Source of the DNA: Evtepia gabavorous
GTDB taxonomy: Bacteria > Bacillota > Clostridia > Oscillospirales > Oscillospiraceae
Direction of reading: 5' to 3'
Length of the DNA stretch: 64,000 bases
NCBI RefSeq assembly: GCF_003425665.1
Contig: NZ_QQRQ01000005.1
Coordinates: 62,001-126,000, forward strand
Shown: one piece after another, positions 18,247 through 26,107 of the stretch
Layout: each line of letters opens with the position of its first letter
Numbering within the stretch: the stretch's first letter is position 1
Notes under the pieces: model-generated
What the model was told of the DNA's origin: nothing
The model's input: the letters and a program-made list of their open reading frames with translations, nothing else
The model's database searches: none
Translations under genes and position numbers: made by a program

Positions 18247-18633
18247 TTGGCGGAGCCCACAAAAACATTTTGGCAGCGGCACCCTGGCTTTGACGTTTAC
18301 AGCCTGTTCTGGCTGGTTCTCTTTCTGATCCTGGCGGCGCTGGGGCGGTTTTATCTCCCCCTGTTCCTCCCAGCCGCCGTGGTTCTGGTCTACCTCCTCA
18401 TCCGGCTGTTCTCCAAAAATCAGCAGAAGCGGCAGGTGGAAAATGCCCGTTTTATCGCCCTGTTCCGGTCCATCTTCCGGTGGTTCCGGGGGCGGAAGGT
18501 GCTCCAGACCGACAAAGAGTATTACTATTTCAAGTGTCCCACCTGCGGTCAGTCCATGCGCCTGCCCCGGGGACTGGGCAAGGTGGAGATCACCTGCCGG
18601 TCCTGCGCCTCTCGGTTTGAGACAAAGTCCTAA
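18247..18633 (+). CDS. Membrane protein with C-terminal zinc ribbon
   Basis: This 128-residue protein has two closely spaced transmembrane helices (about 18-60: YSLFWLVLFLILAALGRFY and PLFLPAAVVLVYLLIRLF). A basic linker follows, then a four-cysteine zinc ribbon (FKCPTCGQSMRLP...ITCRSCASRF) at the C-terminus, probably cytoplasmic. The start is TTG at 18247 behind AAAGGGGG. It has its own promoter and terminator, so it is monocistronic. Proteins of this layout are common in Clostridia and uncharacterised; no function is offered. Confidence 0.75.
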   Translation: MAEPTKTFWQRHPGFDVYSLFWLVLFLILAALGRFYLPLFLPAAVVLVYLLIRLFSKNQQKRQVENARFIALFRSIFRWFRGRKVLQTDKEYYYFKCPTCGQSMRLPRGLGKVEITCRSCASRFETKS

Positions 18634-18638
18634 TGTCA

Positions 18639-18682
18639 AATAAGTTCTCCAATGCAGTAGGCATTGGAGAACTTATTTTTTC
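18639..18682 (+). terminator. Intrinsic terminator after the zinc-ribbon membrane gene
   Basis: A perfect 17-bp stem (AATAAGTTCTCCAATGC with its complement at 18661-18677) and a 5-base loop ends in a run of U residues. Confidence 0.9.
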
Positions 18683-18724
18683 ATAGAGCTTAACCCCTTT
18701 TCAAAGCGTGACTATCTTTGCATT

Positions 18725-19330
18725 TTATAGAAACCAGGTCCAATTATATAACAAAAAATTGCAGGCACAGGCCAGTGTCAAATAGATTACCGGTTCACAG
18801 CTGCCCAGTGAAACCGTCCGTTGTGCCTCCTTCCCCCCGAAAAAATGCTTTCCCACCGTCTTCCACACCAGATATCCTAACATGGTCCCCAACGTATTCA
18901 TCATTACATCATCCACATCCACCAGCCGATTCGTCGGTACTTGGGCAAACTCAATAAAGACAGACAGCAAGAAACCTGTGAATGCCACTTTGAAGGGATT
19001 TCTAAAGTTCTTCCATATATAGGGGAGCAAAAATCCCAACGGCATCAGCATGATCACATTCATGCAATAGGTGAATATCCCCTCCGATTGAAAGGGGACC
19101 CAGCTTATGTTTGCCTGCTGAACCGTGGCAGCCCATCCGCCTTTGGCAATGACATCCCATATAGAGCCGATTCCCGTCACAGAAAAAACAAGCCATATAT
19201 AAAGCATCATCGTGTATGTCCACACATAGTGGGTCAGTGTAGACTTTTTTCGTGCCAGCAGCCTCATGCTCTGATAGAGCATACCCGGCACTATGGTCAA
19301 AAGAATTGGGATCATCAGCATCAAAAGCAT
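18725..19330 (-). CDS. VanZ family membrane protein
   Basis: This protein of about 201 residues has four or five transmembrane helices. The central VanZ signature is ISWVPFQSE...NVIMLMPLGFLLP, followed by FKVAFTGFLLSVFIEFAQ and TNRLVDVDDVMMNTLGTMLG. VanZ homologues are linked to teicoplanin tolerance and cell-envelope traits, but the biochemical role is unknown. The ATG at 19330 follows GGGGGAG at proper spacing; an upstream GTG lies before that site. The gene is visibly more AT-rich than its neighbours and may be a recent acquisition. No van resistance genes are near. Confidence 0.85.
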   Translation of the reverse strand: MLLMLMIPILLTIVPGMLYQSMRLLARKKSTLTHYVWTYTMMLYIWLVFSVTGIGSIWDVIAKGGWAATVQQANISWVPFQSEGIFTYCMNVIMLMPLGFLLPYIWKNFRNPFKVAFTGFLLSVFIEFAQVPTNRLVDVDDVMMNTLGTMLGYLVWKTVGKHFFGGKEAQRTVSLGSCEPVIYLTLACACNFLLYNWTWFL

Positions 19331-19513
19331 TCTTTCCGCTCCCCCTTCCACTTACCCATCCAATCTACCATGGATCTCTGAAAAAAGCGTTAAGGTTTGC
19401 GAAATTTTTTCTTAAATCACGATGGCTTCCGTGCCACTTCCCCTCTTGCAATCCGGCGCTGTCAAATTCACCGCGCCATGGTTCGACCGGTACAGGCTTC
19501 GTCCCTGCCCGAA

Positions 19514-19542
19514 CAAAAAAACGCGCGGCCTACGCCGCGCGT
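19514..19542 (-). terminator. Intrinsic terminator of the downstream minus-strand membrane gene
   Basis: On the minus strand a 9-bp G+C stem (ACGCGCGGC / GCCGCGCGT) with a GTAG loop is followed by seven U residues. The 200 bases between this site and VanZ hold nothing else I recognise. Confidence 0.85.
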
Positions 19543-19551
19543 TGGAGACGG

Positions 19552-20148
19552 TTATTCTTTTCCTTCCGGCCGTCTGCCGCAGACGGGGCAGCGGTCCGAG
19601 GAGGCCCGGTACCAGGTTCCGCAGGCAGGACAGTGGGACATGGCCTGGTTCTCCCGGCAGGGTACCGCAGACTTTTCCGCCGCCGGGGCGGCGGTCTCCG
19701 GGGCAGGCTGCTGACGTCCAGGGGCAGCGGCCGGTCCCCTCTCCTCTGTCATCTGGGTCAGCTTCTGGTGGATTTCCCGGGTGGTCTTCACCTGCATCAC
19801 CAGCAGCAGGATCAGCTCATACCCCACCCGCAGCAGGATGGGCCCCACCGCCAGGATCACCAGGCCCAGGGCCAGGTTCTGAAACCCTGAGAAGAACCCG
19901 CTGAAAAAGACCACAATCCCGTACAGCACCGCCAGGCAGGTGAGAAACACGTAGAGAATTTGCAGCAGCTTCTCCATCACCAGGGTCTTGGGGCTGAAGA
20001 GATCATAGAGCATCTGAAACACCGACGGCAGATGGCCGTCCTTCTCCTTGGGCAGCACCAGCACCACCAGCAGGGCGGTCAGCGCCACCGCCAGCACCAG
20101 GATTCCAATGACACCGGCGGCATAATTTTGATAACCGTAATAATACAT
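19552..20148 (-). CDS. Membrane protein with C-terminal zinc ribbon (DUF4282-like)
   Basis: This 198-residue protein has an N-terminal helix (GVIGILVLAVALTALLVVLV) and two more helices near 60-115. The ending LRVGYELILLLVMQVKTTREI resembles the end of DUF4282 proteins. A Pro/Ala-rich linker (about 135-160) leads to a C-terminal zinc ribbon, HCPACGTWYRASSDRCPVCG. It starts from the ATG at 20148 and lies 42 bases downstream of a nitrilase-family gene on the same strand, possibly co-transcribed. Function unknown; the family match is by pattern and moderate. Confidence 0.65.
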   Translation of the reverse strand: MYYYGYQNYAAGVIGILVLAVALTALLVVLVLPKEKDGHLPSVFQMLYDLFSPKTLVMEKLLQILYVFLTCLAVLYGIVVFFSGFFSGFQNLALGLVILAVGPILLRVGYELILLLVMQVKTTREIHQKLTQMTEERGPAAAPGRQQPAPETAAPAAEKSAVPCRENQAMSHCPACGTWYRASSDRCPVCGRRPEGKE

Positions 20149-20190
20149 GGCAGCATCCCTTTCTTTGTCTGTGGGGCTCCAACGGGGCCG

Positions 20191-21015
20191 TTATGTTTGT
20201 TGCTTCGTGCGGTACAGATCGGTCCGGCGGCCAGAGAGAATGGGAATCTGGGCCCGGTAGCGGGCCAGGTCCCCCAAGTCAAGGTCCACCACCCGGACCG
20301 CCTCCCCCTCGCCACAGTCCGTGAGGATCTCCCCCCAGGGATTGCACACCAGGGAGTGGCCATAGGCCACATAGGAGGCCGACCTGTCCCGGGCCGGGGA
20401 ACAGCCGGCCACAAAGCACTGCTGATCCAACGCCCGCATCCGGAAGGCCAGGTCCCAATGCAGGGGGCCCGTGGTCATGTTGAAGGCGGCGGGCACCAGG
20501 ATCAGCTGGGCCCCCAGGTCCCCCATGACCCGGAAAAACTCGGCAAAGCGGATATCAAAGCAGATGGCCAGCCCCAGTTTTCCCAGCGCTGTGTCCACCA
20601 CCGTGATCTGGCTGCCGGCGGTGAGGGTGTCCGACTCCATAAACCGCTGGCCCCCCGGCACATCAATGTCAAAGAGGTGAACCTTGCGGTGGCGGGCCAG
20701 CTCCTCCCCCTGGGGAGAGAAGAGATAACAGGTGTTGTAAATGGCCTCCCCCTCGATCTCCGGTACCGACCCTCCCGCCAGGTAAATCCCCAGCTCCCGG
20801 GCCATGCCGGAAAGAAATTGCCAGGTCTCTCCTCCGGCGGGCTCCCCGTAGACCGGAAAGCAGGCATTCTCATAGGGACAGTTGAACATCTCCGGCAGCA
20901 GGGCCAAATTGGCGCCCTGGGCGGCGGCCTGACGGAGGCAGCTCTCCGCCCGGCGGAGGTTCTCCTGTTTGTCCGGTGTCACACGCATCTGGCACAATCC
21001 CAATCGGATTCCCAT
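20191..21015 (-). CDS. Carbon-nitrogen hydrolase, NIT2/omega-amidase type
   Basis: This 274-residue cytoplasmic nitrilase-superfamily enzyme has the complete Glu-Lys-Cys triad: ALLPEMFNCPYE, HRKVHLFDIDVPG and GLAICFDIRFAEFF. The pattern YENACFPVYGE with HLFDIDVPGG and CFDIRF fits the omega-amidase (NIT2) subgroup, which deamidates alpha-ketoglutaramate and alpha-ketosuccinamate. The ATG at 21015 has AAAGGAG upstream; longer in-frame extensions have no site and cross the promoter. Substrate assignment is by similarity of motifs only. Confidence 0.85.
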   Translation of the reverse strand: MGIRLGLCQMRVTPDKQENLRRAESCLRQAAAQGANLALLPEMFNCPYENACFPVYGEPAGGETWQFLSGMARELGIYLAGGSVPEIEGEAIYNTCYLFSPQGEELARHRKVHLFDIDVPGGQRFMESDTLTAGSQITVVDTALGKLGLAICFDIRFAEFFRVMGDLGAQLILVPAAFNMTTGPLHWDLAFRMRALDQQCFVAGCSPARDRSASYVAYGHSLVCNPWGEILTDCGEGEAVRVVDLDLGDLARYRAQIPILSGRRTDLYRTKQQT

Positions 21016-21083
21016 CGGCAGGCTCCTTTCCTTCTCCCGGGCCCCGCCGGGGACCGGCGGGGAACCACGGGGGTTCTTCCATG

Positions 21084-21112
21084 ACTGTACCATATTTTCT
21101 GCCCGGACGCAA
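21084..21112 (-). promoter_or_regulatory. Candidate promoter of the nitrilase-family gene
   Basis: On the minus strand TTGCGT (21107-21112) and TACAGT (21084-21089) are 17 bases apart, about 70 bases before the start codon. Confidence 0.45.
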
Positions 21113-21144
21113 GGTGAAGCAGGCGGGTTCTCCTTCCCTTTCCA

Positions 21145-21173
21145 TTGCGTCCCAGGGTGTTTTCCTGTATAAT
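21145..21173 (+). promoter_or_regulatory. Promoter of the LTA-synthase-like gene
   Basis: TTGCGT (21145-21150) and TATAAT (21168-21173) are 17 bases apart. A short palindrome (TCCCAAACTGTTTGGGA, 21187-21203) covers the predicted first transcribed bases and may be an operator. Confidence 0.65.
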
Positions 21174-21226
21174 AAAAGGGATTTCCTCCCAAACTGTTTG
21201 GGAAAGATGGAAAGGAACTCCTTTTT

Positions 21227-23056
21227 ATGACTGCATCTCCCACCCGCCGGCAGCTGGTTTTCCTGCTGGGCAGCCTGCTGCTGGCTCCCCTTGTCACCCT
21301 GTATGCCACCCAAGCCGTGTGGCTCCAGAGCCTGTGGGCGCCCCTGCCCTGGATGGCCTCGCATGGCGGTGCAACCGTGCTGTTTTGGGTGCTCTTCTCC
21401 AGTCTGAGCCTCACCCTCTACGGCTTTTTCCGCCGGCTGTTTCCCGCCTATCTGCCGGAAGTGGCCGTCTTTATGGGGGTGGCCGTCACCAGCCGGTATA
21501 AGCTGGACATCAACGGCGCACCTCTCCAGTTAAGTGATTTTGCCTTCGTGGGCAACCTGGGCGACATCACCGGGTATGCCGCCTCTCAGCTCATTCCCAC
21601 CTTGACTACCCTGCTGGCCATCGGCGTGGCGGCCGTTCTCACGGAAACCCTCCGCCGCAAGGAGACCTGGCGTCCCTCCCTCACCCAGGGCTTCGTCCTG
21701 GGCAGCCTGTGCCTGACGCTGTTCCTCTCGGCGCTGTACCCCGGTGCCCTTCAGTCCGCCGCCCTTCGCCTGGACCAGAACAGCCCGGACCAGGAGACCC
21801 GCAACGAACGGATGGGGGTGGTGCTGGGCCTCTACACCGCCTGGGCCCAGCGTCTCCAGGTGGAGACCGGCACCGCCGACCCGGAGACCACCCGTCTGGT
21901 GGACCAGCTGCGGGCGGACGCCATGGGGCCAGGCACCCCCGCGCCTGCCGCCGCCCCGGACATTATCTTTGTCACCTCCGAGAGCTTTTTTGACGTAACC
22001 CGTCTGCCGGGTCTCACCTTTTCCCAGGACCCCCTGCCCAATTTCCACCGTCTGTCGGAGACCTGCACCAACGGCCCCTTTCTCTCCAACACCTATGGCG
22101 GCGGGACCGGACATGTGGAGATGGAGATGTTCACCGGCCTGACCTCCTCTCTGCTCAAGGAGGGGGATACCCTAAATACCCTTCACACCGCGGTCTATCA
22201 GGACCTGCCCACCACCGTCCGGCTGCTGCAAAAGGCGGGATACGCCACCACCGCCCTCCACGCCCACACCAGTGAGCTGTACAACCGGGAGACCATCTAT
22301 CCCGCCATCGGCTTTGACACGGTGGCCTTTCTGGACGACTTCCTCACCCCCGTGGAGATCGCAGGCAAGTACGCCTCCGACGACTCCTTCGCCCGGGAAC
22401 TCATCGCCCGGTATGAAGCCCGGGACCCCAGCCAGCCGGTCTTTCTGTACGGCATGTCCATGGAGAACCACCAGACCTACACCCCGGAAAAGTACGGCCA
22501 GCCCTCGGGCTTTCCCGCCCAGTGCGACAAGCTGTCCCAGGAGGACTTGGCCATTCTGGACGCGCTGGTCATGGGGCTGCACCACGCGGATGCCTCCCTG
22601 GGGCTGCTCACCGACTACTTCTCCCAGGTGGACCGTCCGGTGATGCTGGTCTTTGTGGGGGACCATCTCCCCTCCTTGAACCTGTCCGACGGGGTCTCCC
22701 TCTACACCCACCTGGGGTACTCTCCCACGGAAGAGGCTGCGGACTGGGACCCGGAGACCCTGGAGAACATCCTGTCCACCGACTACCTGATCTGGACCAA
22801 TTACGAGGCCCAGGCCGCCCCGGACCGGATGGAGAGCTGTACCTTCCTGGGGCTGCACACCTTACAGCGGGCGGGCATTCCTCTGAACCAGTATTTCTCC
22901 TGGCTGGACCGGGAGGTGGCCTCCCACATGCTCCTCTCCCGCCGCACCCTCTTTGTGGACCAGGACGGGAAGGGCACCTATTCCCCGTCCCAGGAGGACC
23001 TGGCCATACTGGAACAGTACACCGCCGTGGAGCGGAACCTGCTCTACCGTCGGTAG
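21227..23056 (+). CDS. LTA synthase family sulfatase-fold phosphotransferase
   Basis: This 609-residue membrane enzyme has four or five N-terminal transmembrane helices (residues about 10-180) and an extracellular alkaline-phosphatase-fold domain. The metal and nucleophile motifs are visible: FVTSESFFD (about 249), the catalytic threonine in YGGGTGHVEMEMFTGL (about 290), HAHTSELYNRE, and VFVGDHLPSL (about 477). The family transfers glycerol phosphate or phosphoethanolamine to surface polymers. No teichoic acid gene neighbours help to choose. The start follows AAAGGAA. It is followed 51 bases later by an unknown gene that may share the transcript. Confidence 0.85.
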   Translation: MTASPTRRQLVFLLGSLLLAPLVTLYATQAVWLQSLWAPLPWMASHGGATVLFWVLFSSLSLTLYGFFRRLFPAYLPEVAVFMGVAVTSRYKLDINGAPLQLSDFAFVGNLGDITGYAASQLIPTLTTLLAIGVAAVLTETLRRKETWRPSLTQGFVLGSLCLTLFLSALYPGALQSAALRLDQNSPDQETRNERMGVVLGLYTAWAQRLQVETGTADPETTRLVDQLRADAMGPGTPAPAAAPDIIFVTSESFFDVTRLPGLTFSQDPLPNFHRLSETCTNGPFLSNTYGGGTGHVEMEMFTGLTSSLLKEGDTLNTLHTAVYQDLPTTVRLLQKAGYATTALHAHTSELYNRETIYPAIGFDTVAFLDDFLTPVEIAGKYASDDSFARELIARYEARDPSQPVFLYGMSMENHQTYTPEKYGQPSGFPAQCDKLSQEDLAILDALVMGLHHADASLGLLTDYFSQVDRPVMLVFVGDHLPSLNLSDGVSLYTHLGYSPTEEAADWDPETLENILSTDYLIWTNYEAQAAPDRMESCTFLGLHTLQRAGIPLNQYFSWLDREVASHMLLSRRTLFVDQDGKGTYSPSQEDLAILEQYTAVERNLLYRR

Positions 23057-23107
23057 ACCGCAGTTCTCCCCCACGCATTCTCAATCTTACAAAGGAGGTA
23101 TTTCTCT

Positions 23108-23686
23108 ATGGAAGAAAACAAACTCACCCACCGGGCCGGTCTGGTCCGGGAAGCCGCGGAAATTCTCAACCGCTACACCCCTTACGCCGCCGAGCGCCGG
23201 GTCACCTTTCAGACTGCGGAGAACGGCTGGCTCACCGCCCGGCTGGAACGGACCGACGGCCAGCCCCTGGCCCAAAGCGCCAACCCCATTGACCAAAAGC
23301 TGGCCCATCTGAAGGACCAGACCCTGGTGATCCGTCCCTTCTTTCTCCCCATGGCCAAAAGTCCCTGGGAGGAATCCGACGCCAACGACTTCACCCAGGT
23401 GAACTTTGACTACGCCGCCATTCTGGGCTACGGCGTGACCCCGGAGGGAACCTCCTTTATGAAGGCCCTCTATTTCCTCCCCACCGACGCCCTCCTGGCC
23501 GGTCAGAAGCCCCGCCCCGACGGCACCTGGCATCTGCCGCTGGCCACCTACTATGTCCACCAAATCAGTCTGGACCCCCGGAAAAAGTTTGCCCGGTTCC
23601 TCTATCTGGTGGAGCGGATCACCGAGGCATTGGAATACCAATACGACAAAACCGGCGGCTTCTTCAGCAACCCCGCCGCCCAGTGA
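23108..23686 (+). CDS. Hypothetical soluble protein
   Basis: This 192-residue protein lacks a signal peptide or membrane segments and is acidic to neutral. AAAGGAGG precedes the ATG at 23108, and an efficient terminator follows, which supports a real gene. It reads as a mixed alpha/beta protein (RRVTFQTAENGWLTARLE; FARFLYLVERITEALEY). I do not recognise the family. It lies downstream of the LTA-synthase-like gene and could be part of the same transcript. Confidence 0.6.
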   Translation: MEENKLTHRAGLVREAAEILNRYTPYAAERRVTFQTAENGWLTARLERTDGQPLAQSANPIDQKLAHLKDQTLVIRPFFLPMAKSPWEESDANDFTQVNFDYAAILGYGVTPEGTSFMKALYFLPTDALLAGQKPRPDGTWHLPLATYYVHQISLDPRKKFARFLYLVERITEALEYQYDKTGGFFSNPAAQ

Positions 23687-23689
23687 CAG

Positions 23690-23728
23690 CCCGTCTCCCC
23701 CGCCCGGCAACGGGGGAGACGGGTTTCC
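23690..23728 (+). terminator. Intrinsic terminator
   Basis: A perfect 13-bp stem (CCCGTCTCCCCCG with its complement at 23711-23723) around an 8-base loop ends in TTTCC. It closes the LTA-synthase-like unit. Confidence 0.75.
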
Positions 23729-23768
23729 GTTTCCTGCATATTTTTCCCAAAATTTTCGTTGGAAATGG

Positions 23769-23797
23769 TGGCAATGTACGCAAAAATACGCTATACT
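23769..23797 (+). promoter_or_regulatory. Candidate promoter of the SLH 5'-nucleotidase gene
   Basis: TGGCAA (23769-23774, weak) and TATACT (23792-23797) are 17 bases apart, about 70 bases before the start. Confidence 0.5.
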
Positions 23798-23869
23798 ATC
23801 CCTACCACCGCGGGTGAGAGGTCCCTCTCTCGTCCCCGGGAAATTTGAAGATATGGAGGATTGTCCAAC

Positions 23870-26017
23870 ATGAAACTATGGAAGAAGTTTTCCGCGCTCT
23901 TCCTGGCACTGGTCATGGTGCTGGCCCTGGCCATTCCCGCCGGAGCCACAGAGACGGAACAGGACCTGACCGGTCACATCGTTATTCTGCACACCAACGA
24001 TGTCCACGGGGCCATCGGCGAGTATGCCAAAGTCGCCGCCTTGAAGCAGGCCTACCAAGCGGCCGGCGCCTATGTGCTGCTGGCGGATGCCGGCGACTTT
24101 ATCCAGGGAGACCCCACCGTGAGCGCCTCCCAGGGAAAGACCGCCATTGAGCTTATGAACCTGGCCGGCTACGACGTGGCCGCCCCCGGCAACCACGAGT
24201 TTGACTACGGCTACCCCAATCTGAAGACCCTGGCCGGGGAAGCGGACTTCCCCATCCTGGCCGCCAACGTACGGTATGACAACGCCGCCGCCCTGGGGGA
24301 TCAGACCACCTTCACCACCACCGACGGCAAAAAGATCGGCATTTTCGGCCTGGACACCCCTGAGACCGCCACCAAGGCCCACCCGGACAAGATCAAGGGG
24401 GTCTCCTTCCTGGCCGCCCAGGAGATGTTCGACTGCGCCCAGGCCCAGGTGGACGCCCTGAAGGCCGACGGCTGCGACTACATCATCTGCCTGGGCCACC
24501 TGGGCATTGACGCTGAGTCCACCGGCAACCGCTCCATCGACCTGCTGGAGAAGGTCACCGGCATTGACGTCTTCATCGACGGCCACTCCCACTCCACCCT
24601 GGAAGAGATCAAGGAAGCCACCAACGGCACTGGCAAGGTGGGTGACACCGTGCTCACCTCCACCGGTACCAAGCTGGCCAACGTGGGCATGGTGGATATT
24701 TCCCCCGACGGCACCATCTCCACCTCCAGCCTGGCCACCAGCGAGCTGACCGTCACCCCCGACGCCAAGGTCGCCGCCCGGGCCGAGGAAATCCAGAAGG
24801 AAATCGACGCCGACTACGGCACGGTCTTTGCCAAGACCGAGGTTGCTCTGGACGGCGAGAAAGCCAACGTCCGCACCGGCGAGACCAATCTGGGCGACCT
24901 GATCGCCGACGCCATGCTGTGGCAGGCCGGCCTCCTGGATGAAGGGGTGGACGCGGCCGTCACCAACGGCGGCGGCATCCGCGCCAGCATCGCCGCCGGG
25001 GACATCACCAAGAAGGACATCAACACCGTCCTCCCCTTCGGCAACACCCTGTACGTGGTAAAGGTGACCGGCGCAGAGCTGCTGGAAGCTCTGGAGGCCT
25101 CCACCTACTGCACCCCCGAGGCCATTGGCGGCTTCCCCCAGGTGGCCGGCATTGAGTTCACCGTGAACACCGGCGCCCAGTTTGACACCAAGGAGCTCTA
25201 TCCCGGCTCCACCTATGGCAAGCCCGCCTCCATCAACCGGGTCATGATCCAGACCGTGGGCGGCGAGGCATTCAACCCCGAAGAGACCTACACCATTGTC
25301 ACCAACGACTTTATGGGCGCCGGCGGCGACACCTACTACGCCTTCAAGGCTGCCTCCAGCGGCTATGACTCCGGCGTGCCCCTGGACGAAGTGGTCATGG
25401 ACTACATCACCTCCGAGCTCAAGGGCGTGGTCTCCAAGGCGCAGTACGGCGAGACCGATAACCGCATCCACACCATCTCCTACAACGATGTGAAGGCCGG
25501 CGACTGGTATGCCAATGCCGTGAACTATGTGACCCTCACCGGTCTCATGAACGGCACCGGGGACGGCTTCTCCCCCAACCTGGCCATTAACCGGGGCATG
25601 ATGGTCACCGTCCTCTATCGGATGGCCGGCTCCCCCGAAGTCACCGCGGAGAATCCCTTCACCGATGTGCCGGCGGACACTTGGTACACCGACGCAGTGA
25701 TCTGGGCTTCCGAGAACGGCATCACCGCCGGCACCTCCGAGACCACCTTCTCCCCCACCAATTCCCTGACCCGGGAGCAGCTGGCCACCTTCTTCTATCG
25801 GTTCGCCGACTTTGAGAATCCCGATCCCATCGAGATCACCGGCGATCTGACCGGCTTCACCGACGCGGGCCAGGTGGCCTCCTATGCCACCGACGCCATG
25901 AAGTGGGCCATTGGCGAGGGCCTGATCTCCGGCACCACCGAGACCACCCTCTCCCCCAAGGCAACCGCCACCCGGGCACAGGTCGCCACCATTCTCATGC
26001 GGTACACCGCGGAGTAA
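23870..26017 (+). CDS. Surface-anchored 5'-nucleotidase / 2',3'-cyclic phosphodiesterase with SLH domains
   Basis: This exported enzyme of 715 residues has a signal peptide (KLWKKFSALFLALVMVLALA, cleaved near GATE). A calcineurin-like metallophosphoesterase domain carries LHTNDVHGA, DAGDFIQGD, GNHEFDYG, LGHLGID and DGHSHSTL. The 5'-nucleotidase C-terminal domain has TNGGGIRAS. Three S-layer homology repeats occupy about 540-715 and bind the cell-wall polymer. It would release nucleosides and phosphate from extracellular nucleotides at the cell surface. The ATG at 23870 lies nine bases after TGGAGGA; a TTG directly after that site is too close. Confidence 0.93.
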   Translation: MKLWKKFSALFLALVMVLALAIPAGATETEQDLTGHIVILHTNDVHGAIGEYAKVAALKQAYQAAGAYVLLADAGDFIQGDPTVSASQGKTAIELMNLAGYDVAAPGNHEFDYGYPNLKTLAGEADFPILAANVRYDNAAALGDQTTFTTTDGKKIGIFGLDTPETATKAHPDKIKGVSFLAAQEMFDCAQAQVDALKADGCDYIICLGHLGIDAESTGNRSIDLLEKVTGIDVFIDGHSHSTLEEIKEATNGTGKVGDTVLTSTGTKLANVGMVDISPDGTISTSSLATSELTVTPDAKVAARAEEIQKEIDADYGTVFAKTEVALDGEKANVRTGETNLGDLIADAMLWQAGLLDEGVDAAVTNGGGIRASIAAGDITKKDINTVLPFGNTLYVVKVTGAELLEALEASTYCTPEAIGGFPQVAGIEFTVNTGAQFDTKELYPGSTYGKPASINRVMIQTVGGEAFNPEETYTIVTNDFMGAGGDTYYAFKAASSGYDSGVPLDEVVMDYITSELKGVVSKAQYGETDNRIHTISYNDVKAGDWYANAVNYVTLTGLMNGTGDGFSPNLAINRGMMVTVLYRMAGSPEVTAENPFTDVPADTWYTDAVIWASENGITAGTSETTFSPTNSLTREQLATFFYRFADFENPDPIEITGDLTGFTDAGQVASYATDAMKWAIGEGLISGTTETTLSPKATATRAQVATILMRYTAE

Positions 26018-26046
26018 TTCCGGCGCCCTTGTCCCGTTTCTGACAG

Positions 26047-26081
26047 AAAAGCCCCGAACCCACTTGGGTTCGGGGCTTTTT
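26047..26081 (+). terminator. Terminator between the 5'-nucleotidase and aldehyde dehydrogenase genes
   Basis: A perfect 16-bp stem (AAAAGCCCCGAACCCA with its complement at 26065-26080) and a 2-base loop (CT) ends in five U residues; the A run on the other side lets it work on both strands. Confidence 0.9.
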
Positions 26082-26107
26082 CCCCGGCAGGGCAGCGGCC
26101 CATCCGG

